In this document: in pieces, positions 7,392 through 13,776 of the stretch
Layout: the number at the start of each line of letters is the position of its first letter
How positions within the stretch are numbered: position 1 is the first letter of the stretch
NCBI GenBank assembly: GCA_905215595.1
Contig: CAJMQZ010000049.1
Location: 1 to 13,776 of the forward strand
DNA length: 13,776 nt
Direction: 5' to 3'
DNA from: an uncultured bacterium
GTDB taxonomy: Bacteria > Bacillota > Clostridia > Oscillospirales > Ruminococcaceae
Notes under the pieces: model-generated
Told to the model about the DNA's origin: nothing
What the model saw: the letters and a program-made list of their open reading frames with translations, nothing else
The model's database searches: none
Translations under genes and position numbers: made by a program

Positions 7392-7793
7392 TTACCCTGC
7401 GTCTGCGGTGGGCTCTACCACCACATACACCCCTGCGGGCACACAGGCGGCCCATGCGCCGTCTTTGTCCAGCCAACCGAATTGCTCACAGACATGGTCC
7501 GGGCACTGACTGTCCAAAAACGCGATAGCACCATCCTTTACCTGCAAGTGCACGATGTAGTCTCCTACCTCGTACAGGTAATCGTGATCCTGCGCAAGGG
7601 GCAAAGTCTCGGTAACGCCGTCACCGAAATCCACAACGGCCTGTAAGCCGCTGCCTTTGGCGGGGTGCTGCGCCCGCACCGCAAGAAAAATACCTGCGGC
7701 CAGTGCCAGCACCACCAGTGCAAAGATCACATTTTTCTTCCACGCGCTGCCCTTGGGGGCGGCGGTGTCAGAGTTTTTTTGCTTTATGCTCAT
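7392..7793 (-). CDS. membrane-anchored NusG domain II protein
   Basis: A 133-residue protein with a short cytoplasmic N-terminus, one TM at about 20-38 and an extracytoplasmic NusG domain II (about 48-128). The family signature is clear: CPDHVCEQFGWL (97-108), then Cys117 in AACVPAGVYV. The three cysteines C97, C102 and C117 are typical of the family. These small proteins often sit beside FMN-binding, ApbE-type flavin transferase or Rnf-like genes in Firmicutes and are thought to belong to extracytosolic redox systems, though no reaction is established. The ATG overlaps the TGA of the flavoprotein gene (ATGA), so the two are probably made together. Despite the name, it has no transcription-factor NGN domain. 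Confidence 0.9.
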   Translation of the reverse strand: MSIKQKNSDTAAPKGSAWKKNVIFALVVLALAAGIFLAVRAQHPAKGSGLQAVVDFGDGVTETLPLAQDHDYLYEVGDYIVHLQVKDGAIAFLDSQCPDHVCEQFGWLDKDGAWAACVPAGVYVVVEPTADAG

Positions 7794-9706
7794 GCAGCGT
7801 ACTTGCTGGCAGCTGCACCGGCAATACGGCCAAAGACGGTAAAGTCGGCCACAGCGTTGCCACCCAGACGGTTTGCACCGTGCACACCGCCGGTCACCTC
7901 ACCTGCTGCGAACAGGCCGGGGATCACAGAGCCGTCAGCCTTCAGCACCTCGGTGTTGGCGTTGATCTTCAGGCCGCCCATGGTGTGGTGCACACCTGCG
8001 GTGACCTTGATCGCATAGTAGGGAGCAGTATCCAGAGCCTTTGCAAAGCTGGTGCGACCAAAGTCGGGGTCGTTCTTGGCGGCAACGTAGCCGTTCCAGG
8101 TCTTCATGGTCTCGGCAAAAGCAGCCTCGTCCACGCCCATGGCCTTTGCCAGCTCCTCATAGGTCTGGCCGGTCACGGTGTAGCCCTTCTTGATGTAGCC
8201 CTGAATGACGCTGGAAGCATCGACCATAGCCTGATCGACCACCAGCCAGCTGTAGCTGCCGGTCTGTGCGATCTCAGCAGCAGAGACCACGTCACGGGTG
8301 CCCACTTCGTCGATGAAGCGCTTGCCCTCGGCGTTGATCAGCACAGCGCCGTCGCCGCGCAGACCCTCGGTGATCAGGGCAGCGGTGTTGGCCTCAACGG
8401 TGGGGTGGATCTGGATCTGGTCCATATCCACGGTGCCAGCGCCGATGGCGGTCGCCATCTCAATGCCCTGACCCTGAGCGCCGGCAGCGTTGGTGGTCAT
8501 GAAGCCCTTCAGCTCAGGCTTGTACTCGACAACCATGTCCAGATTTGCGCCGAAGCCGCCGGTGGTCAGCACCACAGCCTTGGCGTTCACAGTGACGGTC
8601 TCGCCGGTAGAACCGGTGGCCTTGATGCCCACAGCAGCGCCGTTCGCATCGGTCAGGATCTCGTTGGCGGTGGTGTTCAGCAGGATCTGAACGCCAGCCT
8701 TCTTACAGTTCTCCTCCAGCAGGGGGATCATGTAGGAGCCGACGGAAACGGTCTTGCCCTCTGCGTTCACAGGGCGATGGATGCGCTTGACGGATGCGCC
8801 GCCAAAGCTGGAAACGCTGTGCAGGGTGATGCCGTGCTCGTCCAGCCAGTCGATGGCATCAGCAGAGTTGGAGCACAGGGTCTCCACCAGAGCAGGGTCG
8901 TTGATGCCCTTGCCGCCGATCATGGTGTCCAGCTCCATCAGCTCAACAGAGTCGAAGTAGCCGGTGGGGTTCTTCTGGTACTCTGCCCACTGCTCAGAGA
9001 CGGTCTTTGCCAGAGCGGTGATGGTCTCGTTGTCAGCGTACTTTTCAGCAGCGGTCTTCAGGGTCTTTTCGACACCGGCAGACTCGCCGAACTCGTTCTC
9101 ATCCTGATACACGGTCTTGCCGGCGTTCATGCCGCCGGTAGCGCGCACAGAGTTGCCGCCCACCATGGCCTGGCTCTCCACGATCACAACGCTCTTGCCC
9201 TCGGCAGCAGCGGTGATGGCAGCGGTCATGCCTGCGCCGCCTGCACCCACGATGACAACGTCAGCGTCAACGGTGGAATCCTCGGCCTTGGTCGCGTCGG
9301 CCTTGACCTCGATCTTATAGTCGTCGGCGTTCAGGCCGGCGGCAGTCAGGGCAGCGGCTGCTGCCTCCTTGATGGCGTTGGAGGTGATGGTCGCGGTGGA
9401 CACGCCGTCCACGGCGATGCTGCCGGTCTCAGCGATCTGAGCGGGCAGCTGCTCCAGTGCCAGCGTACCGATGCCGGGGGTCTCGTCCTTACCCTCAGCG
9501 GTGCAGCCGGTGATCTTGCCGTCTTCCAGCGTCAGGGTAACGGTAACGTCGCCGCCCATGCCCTTGGCAGTGCCGGTGAAATCGCCGGACACGCCGCCTG
9601 CGGTGGAAGCGGACTTGCTGCCGCAGCCGTAGCCCAGCAGACTGACACCCACAACAACCGCCATGGCCAGCGCAGCCACGCTCTTGCGGATCTGATTCTT
9701 TTTCAT
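7790..9706 (-). CDS. flavinylated fumarate-reductase-like lipoprotein (FMN-binding + FAD-binding)
   Basis: A 638-residue exported flavoprotein. Start 9706 is chosen over 9748 because MKKNQIRKS plus a hydrophobic core and LLGYGC (Cys28) form a lipoprotein signal, with AAGGAAG 6-7 bases upstream. An FMN_bind domain (about 40-125) has DGVSTATITS at 100-109, the region where an ApbE-type transferase attaches FMN to Thr (likely Thr106). A fumarate reductase/succinate dehydrogenase FAD domain follows: GAGGAG (154-159), GGNSVRATGGMNA (183-195). By analogy with Shewanella fumarate reductase, active-site residues are present: His434 (HPT), Thr446, acid Arg471 (RD), His573/574 (HHTMGG) and Arg613 (GANRLGGN). 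His and Thr fit fumarate better than urocanate, but related enoate substrates remain possible. There is no haem motif; electrons probably pass FMN to FAD outside the membrane. No ApbE gene is in the window. Confidence 0.9.
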   Translation of the reverse strand: MKKNQIRKSVAALAMAVVVGVSLLGYGCGSKSASTAGGVSGDFTGTAKGMGGDVTVTLTLEDGKITGCTAEGKDETPGIGTLALEQLPAQIAETGSIAVDGVSTATITSNAIKEAAAAALTAAGLNADDYKIEVKADATKAEDSTVDADVVIVGAGGAGMTAAITAAAEGKSVVIVESQAMVGGNSVRATGGMNAGKTVYQDENEFGESAGVEKTLKTAAEKYADNETITALAKTVSEQWAEYQKNPTGYFDSVELMELDTMIGGKGINDPALVETLCSNSADAIDWLDEHGITLHSVSSFGGASVKRIHRPVNAEGKTVSVGSYMIPLLEENCKKAGVQILLNTTANEILTDANGAAVGIKATGSTGETVTVNAKAVVLTTGGFGANLDMVVEYKPELKGFMTTNAAGAQGQGIEMATAIGAGTVDMDQIQIHPTVEANTAALITEGLRGDGAVLINAEGKRFIDEVGTRDVVSAAEIAQTGSYSWLVVDQAMVDASSVIQGYIKKGYTVTGQTYEELAKAMGVDEAAFAETMKTWNGYVAAKNDPDFGRTSFAKALDTAPYYAIKVTAGVHHTMGGLKINANTEVLKADGSVIPGLFAAGEVTGGVHGANRLGGNAVADFTVFGRIAGAAASKYAA

Positions 9707-9756
9707 TGTTTCTTCCTTCTCATATTCGGGTTGCTTGTGTTCGGACATCTATCAGC

Positions 9757-9795
9757 AAAAAAGGGGGAGCTGCTCATTCGGAAAGCAGCTTCCCC
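9757..9795 (-). terminator. intrinsic terminator after the GGGtGRT gene
   Basis: On the - strand GGGG-A-AGCTGCT pairs with AGCAGCT-CCCC (11 pairs, one bulged A, 9-base loop, 9764-9795). A further C and then TTTTTT (9762-9757) follow. It lies about 20 bases after the GGGtGRT stop and only about 50 bases before the flavoprotein start. No clear promoter was found between it and that gene. Confidence 0.9.
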
Positions 9796-9816
9796 TCGCT
9801 GAAACTTAGGAAAAAC

Positions 9817-10815
9817 TTAGGCGTTAGCCTGAGCTGCAGCAACAGCGCATGCAACGGTAGCACCAACCATGGGGTTGTTGCCCATGCCGATCAGGCCCAT
9901 CATCTCAACGTGTGCAGGCACAGAAGAAGAACCTGCAAACTGAGCATCGCCGTGCACACGACCCAGAGAGTCGGTCAGGCCATAGCTTGCGGGGCCTGCG
10001 GCCACGTTATCGGGATGCAGGGTACGGCCCGTGCCGCCGCCGGAAGCGACGGAGAAGTACTTCTTGCCGTTCTCGATAGCCCACTTCTTGTAGGTGCCGG
10101 CAACCAGATGCTGGAAGCGGACGGGGTTGGTGGAGTTGCCGGTGATGGAGCACTGAACGTCCTCCTTCTTCATGATGGCAACGCCCTCCATGACATCGTT
10201 AGCGCCGTAGCACTTGACGGCTGCGCGCTCACCCTCGGAGAAGGGGATCTCCTTGACGACCTTCAGGGTCTGGGTGGGGATATCGTACTCGGTCTGCACA
10301 TAGGTGAAGCCGTTGATACGGGAAATGATGTAAGCTGCGTCCTTGCCCAGGCCATTCAGGATGACGCGCAGGGGGGTCTTGCGGACCTTGTTTGCGGTGC
10401 GGGCGATGCCGATGGCACCCTCAGCAGCAGCAAAGGACTCGTGGCCTGCCAGGAAAGCGAAGCAGGTGGTGTCCTCGCTCAGCAGACGAGCGCCCAGGTT
10501 GCCGTGGCCCAGACCGACCTGACGCTGCTCAGCGACAGAACCGGGGATGGTGAAAGCCTCCAGGCCCTCACCGATGGCGGCAGCGCACTCGGCTGCGTCG
10601 GTCAGACCGCGCTTCACAGCGATGGCGGTGCCCAGGGTGTAAGCCCAGACAGCGTTATCAAAGCAGATGGGCTGCACACCGCGGACGATCTTGTCGCAGT
10701 CGATGCCCTTGGCGAGGAGCATCTCGTTGCAAGCGTCCAGAGACTCCAGGCCGTTGGCCTTCAGGCATGCCTCGATCTTCGGCATGCGGCGATCCATAGA
10801 TTCAAAAGTTGCCAT
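9817..10815 (-). CDS. GGGtGRT family protein
   Basis: A 332-residue soluble protein without signal or TM segments. It carries the motif that names the family, GGGTGRT, at 259-265, followed by LHPDN and later GMGNNPMVGAT near the C-terminus. The Gly-rich motif suggests phosphate or nucleotide binding, but the function of the family is unknown to me. Cysteines are frequent (C17, C29, C40, C51, C77, C118, C202, C222, C323), which would allow metal or Fe-S binding; this is inference. Start 10815 has GAGGAGG 8 bases upstream. It follows the NifU-like scaffold gene by 17 bases, a pairing I recognise from other anaerobe genomes. Codon use is strongly biased, as in highly expressed genes. Confidence 0.88.
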   Translation of the reverse strand: MATFESMDRRMPKIEACLKANGLESLDACNEMLLAKGIDCDKIVRGVQPICFDNAVWAYTLGTAIAVKRGLTDAAECAAAIGEGLEAFTIPGSVAEQRQVGLGHGNLGARLLSEDTTCFAFLAGHESFAAAEGAIGIARTANKVRKTPLRVILNGLGKDAAYIISRINGFTYVQTEYDIPTQTLKVVKEIPFSEGERAAVKCYGANDVMEGVAIMKKEDVQCSITGNSTNPVRFQHLVAGTYKKWAIENGKKYFSVASGGGTGRTLHPDNVAAGPASYGLTDSLGRVHGDAQFAGSSSVPAHVEMMGLIGMGNNPMVGATVACAVAAAQANA

Positions 10816-10832
10816 GAGTTGTTCCTCCTCTC

Positions 10833-11534
10833 TTATTCCTCACGCGGGTCGATGTACTTGACAGCGCCCTGCTCCTTGCTGAAGCGGCCGTAAGTACCCA
10901 CGTTCTTCTCGTAAGCCTCGTTGGGGGTCTTGCCGTGACGGATGTCCTCCATCATCTTGCCCAGCTTGACGAACTGATAGCCGATGACCTCATCGTTGGC
11001 ATCCAGAGCCAGCTTGTTGATGTAGCCCTCGGTCAGCTCCAGATAACGGACGCCCTTTTCCTTGGTGGAGAAGATGGTGCCGGTCATGGAGCGCAGGCCC
11101 TTGCCCAGGTCATCCAGACCTGCGCCGATGGGCAGACCGTCCTCAGAGAAAGCGGTCTGGCTGCGGCCGTAGACGATCTGCAGGAACAGCTCGCGCATAG
11201 CCACGTTGATGGCATCGCACACCAGGTCGGTGTTCAGAGCTTCCAGAATGGTCTTGCCGGGCAGGATCTCGCCTGCCATAGCAGCAGAGTGGGTCATACC
11301 GGAGCAGCCGATGGTCTCCACCAGAGCCTCCTCGATGACACCGTTCTTGATGTTCAGAGACAGCTTGCAGGTGCCCTGCTGAGGTGCGCACCAGCCCACA
11401 CCATGGGTGTAGCCGCTGATGTCCTTGATCTCATAGGCCTTGACCCATGCGCCCTCTTCGGGGATGGGAGCCGGACCATGCTTAGGACCTTTGGTGATCG
11501 GGCACATATTCTGTACTTGCTGCGAATAGGTCAT
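10833..11534 (-). CDS. NifU/IscU-like iron-sulfur cluster scaffold protein
   Basis: A 233-residue cytoplasmic protein with a NifU_N/IscU-like domain. The diagnostic segment is VETIGCSGMTHSAAMAGE at 72-89, equivalent to the middle scaffold cysteine region of IscU (IGC...A.SS), followed by LPGKTILEAL. Other cysteines are C11, C49, C56 and C106, so at least three could bind a cluster. It is longer than typical IscU (about 130-150 residues), with extra N- and C-terminal parts. Start: two in-frame ATGs occur at 11540 and 11534; AAAGGAGAG is 9 bases from the second and only 3 from the first, so 11534 is preferred. It is the first gene of an operon with GGGtGRT. It may assemble or carry a cluster for that partner; no IscS/SufS is in the window. 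Confidence 0.87.
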   Translation of the reverse strand: MTYSQQVQNMCPITKGPKHGPAPIPEEGAWVKAYEIKDISGYTHGVGWCAPQQGTCKLSLNIKNGVIEEALVETIGCSGMTHSAAMAGEILPGKTILEALNTDLVCDAINVAMRELFLQIVYGRSQTAFSEDGLPIGAGLDDLGKGLRSMTGTIFSTKEKGVRYLELTEGYINKLALDANDEVIGYQFVKLGKMMEDIRHGKTPNEAYEKNVGTYGRFSKEQGAVKYIDPREE

Positions 11535-11679
11535 AATCATACTCTCCTTTTGACAAATGTCGCTTTGGCAGCACAAAACCGCCGCCGCGCCCTGCCGGCA
11601 CAGCTGCTGTTCCATACTGCTTGCATCCGAACCGGGTGCGCCGCTCTCTTTCAGCGCCTGCACCGGTACTACCACGCAT
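11535..11679 (-). promoter_or_regulatory. structured 5' leader of the NifU-like/GGGtGRT operon
   Basis: About 145 nt lie between the predicted start site and the ATG, long for a simple leader. On the - strand, 11667-11631 folds into a bulged hairpin: ACCGG, UGC, GC and GCU helices closing a GAAAGAG loop, 13 pairs in total. Nearer the gene, GGCAG...CUGCC (about 11598-11569) extended by CGC/GUG gives 8 pairs around a 2-nt bulge. It could hold a cis-regulatory RNA for iron, sulfur or redox state. I do not recognise a known riboswitch class. Its high GC content makes chance folding possible. Confidence 0.4.
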
Positions 11680-11685
11680 GATTTT

Positions 11686-11714
11686 ATTATAGAGAAAACG
11701 GACGAATTTTGCAA
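11686..11714 (-). promoter_or_regulatory. sigma-A promoter of the NifU-like/GGGtGRT operon
   Basis: On the - strand TTGCAA (11714-11709) and TATAAT (11691-11686) are 17 bases apart in an AT-rich island. The start is expected near 11679. The strength fits the biased codon usage of the two genes. The nearest alternative, TTGACA at 11812-11807 with TATAAA at 11786-11781, has a 20-base spacer and was rejected. Confidence 0.8.
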
Positions 11715-11864
11715 GTCATTTCCTGTAAAAAGTGCAGCCGGGTTTTACGGTCATGCAGAGCTAACTGGCATTTCCACCGCTTTATACAAAGCAATCGTCA
11801 AGTTTTTGTCAATTCTGCCGTAAGCACCGGCAAACTTTTTTGCGCCCTTTTCTTTTTGCGCGTT
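11715..11864. other. intergenic stretch between the MFS gene and the NifU-like operon promoter
   Basis: Together with the leader and promoter above, this makes about 330 bases without a gene. No coding region with a ribosome site is visible. On the - strand there are two TTGAC repeats 11 bases apart (11812-11807 and 11801-11796) and a 5-bp TGCCG/CGGCA hairpin near 11820-11836. No hairpin followed by a T-run terminates the MFS gene, so its transcripts may read into the downstream operon. Confidence 0.5.
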
Positions 11865-13058
11865 TCAGCGCGGGTCTTTCTGCACCGGATGCAGCGCCCA
11901 AATGGCCGCAAAACCCGCCGCCGCACCGGCCATAGCAAGCAGGTGCCGCCCGTTCTTCAGCGCCAGCAGGTTGGCTGCAAAAGGGAACGCAAGGCTGCCC
12001 ACGCTCTGCCCCAGCGCCAGAAAGCCGTAGTTCACCCCCGCGTGGGGCAGGCCGAACAGGTCGGTGGAAAGGGCGGGCAGCACCGCAGCCAGCGCCGAGT
12101 AGCAGAAGGTGAGCCCGGCGTAGCACACCACCACCCACCAGCCCCGCGCCGCCCAGAACGCCGCCGACAGCGCAAGCGAAGCCGCAAACAGCCCAAGGTC
12201 GGTGGCGCGGCGGCCAATGTGGTCGCTGAGCATGGGCATCAGCATCCGCCCTGCGGCGCTGCCCACGCTGCCCAGTACGATGCTCCACAGCGCAGCGGTC
12301 TCGTCCAGTCCGCGCTCCATGCCCAGTTTTAAGATGATGGGACTGAACAGCAGCACCGCCGGGGTGGAAAAGCACACCGCGCCCGCGCACAGCCAGTACT
12401 GCTTTGTGCGCAGCATCTGCCCCGGGGAAAGGTCGATGCCGTTTTTGCCGCTTGGCTGCTGTTTTTTCTGCGGTGGGTCGCTGAGCACCGCGCTGCCCGC
12501 AAGGCACACCGGCAGGGTGAGCGCGCCAAGCGCCCAGAACGCGCCCCGGATGCCCTGCACCGGGCCAAAGCCCCGCAGCGCCGCCCGGACGAACAGGGTA
12601 AGGAACGCGCCGGAAAGTCCCACTGCACCGCCGATGACCCCGGTCGCCAATCCCTTGCGGCCTGCATACCACTTTTGGGCGCAGGACTGGATAGAGGGGT
12701 ACAAAAAGGCTGTGCCCAGCCCCGCCGGGATGCTGAAGGCCAGAAAGAACCCCCACCCTGCCCAGCCCGGCAGAAAGGCCGCTGCAAAAAAGCCGCCGCA
12801 GAGCAGGGCTGTGCCCCACAACGCCGCGCAGCGCGGGCCCTTTTTATCCTGCAAAAAACCGCCCAGCACACACCCCACCCCAAAGGCGGCAATGAGCAGG
12901 GCAAAAGCATAGCCCGCACCCTGCTCCGAAAGGCCGTATTCCTCCATGACCGGCTGCTGAAATACGCCCCAAGCCGCCGGTAAGCCGGTAAGCACCTGAA
13001 TGGCTGCCCCCGCCGCTAAAATCATCCACGGGTGTTTTGCTGCAAACTGCTGCTTCAT
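11865..13058 (-). CDS. MFS transporter, OFA (oxalate/formate antiporter-like) family
   Basis: A 397-residue, very hydrophobic protein with a pattern of about 12 TM segments split by a cytoplasmic loop near residues 193-215 (SDPPQKKQQPSGKNG). Motif A between TM2 and TM3 reads GGFLQDKKGPR (66-76), and a related LSDHIGRR sits at the matching place in the second half. The opening PAAWGVFQQPVMEEYGLSE resembles OFA-type MFS proteins, which exchange small carboxylates. The actual substrate is unknown. GAGGTG lies 5 bases before the ATG at 13058. It is divergent from hisS across 163 bases. It has no obvious operon partner. Codon use is very GC-rich at third positions, unlike the milder bias of the neighbouring NifU-like operon. 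Confidence 0.85.
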   Translation of the reverse strand: MKQQFAAKHPWMILAAGAAIQVLTGLPAAWGVFQQPVMEEYGLSEQGAGYAFALLIAAFGVGCVLGGFLQDKKGPRCAALWGTALLCGGFFAAAFLPGWAGWGFFLAFSIPAGLGTAFLYPSIQSCAQKWYAGRKGLATGVIGGAVGLSGAFLTLFVRAALRGFGPVQGIRGAFWALGALTLPVCLAGSAVLSDPPQKKQQPSGKNGIDLSPGQMLRTKQYWLCAGAVCFSTPAVLLFSPIILKLGMERGLDETAALWSIVLGSVGSAAGRMLMPMLSDHIGRRATDLGLFAASLALSAAFWAARGWWVVVCYAGLTFCYSALAAVLPALSTDLFGLPHAGVNYGFLALGQSVGSLAFPFAANLLALKNGRHLLAMAGAAAGFAAIWALHPVQKDPR

Positions 13059-13086
13059 ATTTTCACCTCAAAGATTTGTGCAATTT

Positions 13087-13114
13087 GCGATAGTGTGCCC
13101 ATTTGGATTGACAA
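13087..13114 (-). promoter_or_regulatory. weak candidate promoter of the MFS gene
   Basis: On the - strand TTGTCA (13114-13109) is followed after 16 bases by TATCGC (13092-13087). The -35 box overlaps the hisS -35 on the other strand, because ATTGACAAT is nearly self-complementary. The -10 matches only three of six bases, so the call is tentative. Confidence 0.25.
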
Positions 13115-13135
13115 TCCGGCATTATCCTTTATAAT
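13108..13135 (+). promoter_or_regulatory. sigma-A promoter of hisS
   Basis: TTGACA (13108-13113) and TATAAT (13130-13135), both perfect consensus, are 16 bases apart. Transcription should start near 13142, giving a leader of about 80 nt before the ATG at 13222. Confidence 0.9.
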
Positions 13136-13161
13136 GGTAAAGTACTGAGTTGAAAAACACT

Positions 13162-13190
13162 CCTGCCCCATTTCAGGCATCGAGGGCGGG
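13162..13190 (+). promoter_or_regulatory. hairpin in the hisS leader
   Basis: CCTGCCC (13162-13168) can pair with GGGCGGG (13184-13190), 7 pairs with one G-U and a 15-base loop. An alternative small hairpin, TGCC (13164-13167) with GGCA (13176-13179), would exclude it. No T-run follows, and the leader is too short for a T-box, so regulation is uncertain. Confidence 0.3.
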
Positions 13191-13221
13191 TACAATTTAC
13201 AGATAGAGAGGAATTACTGTT

Positions 13222-13776
13222 ATGAAAACACAGGCTTTAAAGGGTATGCGGGACCTGCTGCCCGCCGAACAGACCCTGCGCGACTACATTCAGGGCAAGA
13301 TTCTGGAGACCTACCGCTCTGCCGGTTTTGAGCGCATCTCTACCCCCATGCTGGAGGATATGGAAAATCTGGACAAATCCGAAGGCGGCGACAACCTGAA
13401 CCTGATCTTCAAGGTGCTCAAGCGCGGCGATAAGCTGACCGCTGCCCTGAACACCGGCGATCCCAAGCAGCTGTCCGACATGGGCCTGCGCTACGACCTC
13501 ACCCTGCCGCTGAGCCGCTACTACGCCGCTAATAAGGATAAGCTGCCCAGCCCCTTCAAGGTCATCCAGACCGACCGGGTGTTCCGCGCTGAGCGCCCCC
13601 AGAAGGGCCGTCTGCGGGAGTTCGTGCAGTGCGATATCGACATTCTGGGCGATGCCTCCCCCAACGCCGAGGTGGAGCTGATCGATGTGACCACCCGCGC
13701 TCTGCTGAACATCGGCTTTACCGGCTTTACCGTCAACATCAACGACCGCCGCATCCTGCGCGGGATGCTGGAGAGC
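13222..13776 (+). CDS. hisS: histidyl-tRNA synthetase, N-terminal 185 residues (cut by window end)
   Basis: Class II aminoacyl-tRNA synthetase that charges tRNA-His in the cytoplasm. The visible 185 residues begin MKTQALKGMRDLLPAE, the family's usual opening (G-x-x-D-x-x-P). They include LRYDLTLPLSRYYA (89-102), the ATP/histidine-binding strand, and motif 2, FRAERPQKGRLREFVQ (121-136), followed by CDIDILG. The variant with YDLT and FVQCDIDILG belongs to the HisRS branch shared by many Clostridia and by archaeal/eukaryotic enzymes. A full protein is normally about 410-430 residues, so more than half is missing beyond the window. The start has GAGAGGAA about 9 bases upstream and a consensus promoter. 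It is the only + strand gene here. Confidence 0.96.
   Translation, partial: MKTQALKGMRDLLPAEQTLRDYIQGKILETYRSAGFERISTPMLEDMENLDKSEGGDNLNLIFKVLKRGDKLTAALNTGDPKQLSDMGLRYDLTLPLSRYYAANKDKLPSPFKVIQTDRVFRAERPQKGRLREFVQCDIDILGDASPNAEVELIDVTTRALLNIGFTGFTVNINDRRILRGMLES

Noticed and set aside
7703..9802. A 699-codon open frame on the + strand opposite the flavoprotein
   Set aside because: It is an antisense shadow caused by high GC at third codon positions. It lacks a ribosome site and recognisable domains, while the - strand frames carry clear FAD, FMN and NusG II motifs.
9706..10893. A 395-codon + strand frame opposite the GGGtGRT gene
   Set aside because: It crosses a terminator and two gene boundaries on the other strand and shows no family motif.
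11535..11714. N-terminal extension of the NifU-like protein to an ATG at 11714
   Set aside because: The extension would begin within the predicted promoter (TTGCAA/TATAAT) and has no ribosome site, whereas AAAGGAGAG is correctly placed for 11534.
11781..11812. TTGACA...TATAAA as a promoter for the NifU-like operon
   Set aside because: The spacer is 20 bases, and only 9 from the second TTGAC; the TTGCAA-17-TATAAT pair downstream is much better.
13142..13221. T-box riboswitch before hisS, suggested by an AGGGCGGGTAC string
   Set aside because: The leader is only about 80 nt, lacks Stem I and a terminator, and the string does not match the T-box core.
1..13776. Insertion sequences, prophage, toxin-antitoxin or defence genes
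   Set aside because: No transposase, integrase, phage or defence-type protein motif was found in any supported gene.

Overview
The window looks like chromosomal DNA from a fairly GC-rich, anaerobic, Gram-positive-type Clostridia bacterium, most likely the Faecalibacterium / Oscillospiraceae group. That placement rests on gene content and codon style, not on a database match. Supporting points are a flavinylated fumarate-reductase-like lipoprotein with a NusG domain II partner, a NifU-like scaffold paired with a GGGtGRT protein, an SLH-domain surface protein, strong AGGAGG-type ribosome sites and canonical sigma-A promoters. Only hisS, at the right edge, is on the + strand; everything else is on the - strand and is described here from right to left.

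Right edge (11865-13776): hisS (cut by the window end) is divergent from an OFA-type MFS transporter. hisS has a clean TTGACA-16-TATAAT promoter and a leader of about 80 nt.

Middle right (9757-11714): a TTGCAA-17-TATAAT promoter and a GC-rich, foldable leader of about 145 nt precede a two-gene operon, NifU/IscU-like scaffold then GGGtGRT protein. It ends at a strong hairpin-T6 terminator.

Middle (7234-9706): a lipoprotein with an FMN-binding domain and a fumarate-reductase FAD domain overlaps by ATGA with a membrane-anchored NusG domain II protein. Two tandem intrinsic terminators follow. Together these look like an extracytosolic flavin reductase module.

Left (198-6987): a tightly packed operon encodes an HlyD/MacA-like adaptor with a duplicated lipoyl/beta-barrel unit, a MacB/LolD-class ATPase, a MacB-class permease, a secreted SLH-domain protein and a ComF-family phosphoribosyltransferase. 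Short gaps and overlaps (ATGA and TGATG) imply coupled translation. The first three genes form a MacAB-like transporter without an outer membrane; the SLH protein may be its cell-wall-side partner or substrate. The SLH gene carries a short in-frame palindromic segment with foreign-looking codons.

Left edge: the 5' part of a tRNA-Pro(GGG) gene, with its own TTGACA-17-TATACT promoter.

The best candidates for something under-described are the duplicated-adaptor plus SLH export operon, the structured leader on the NifU-like/GGGtGRT operon, and the in-frame palindromic element. No CRISPR array, insertion sequence, phage gene or toxin system was seen.
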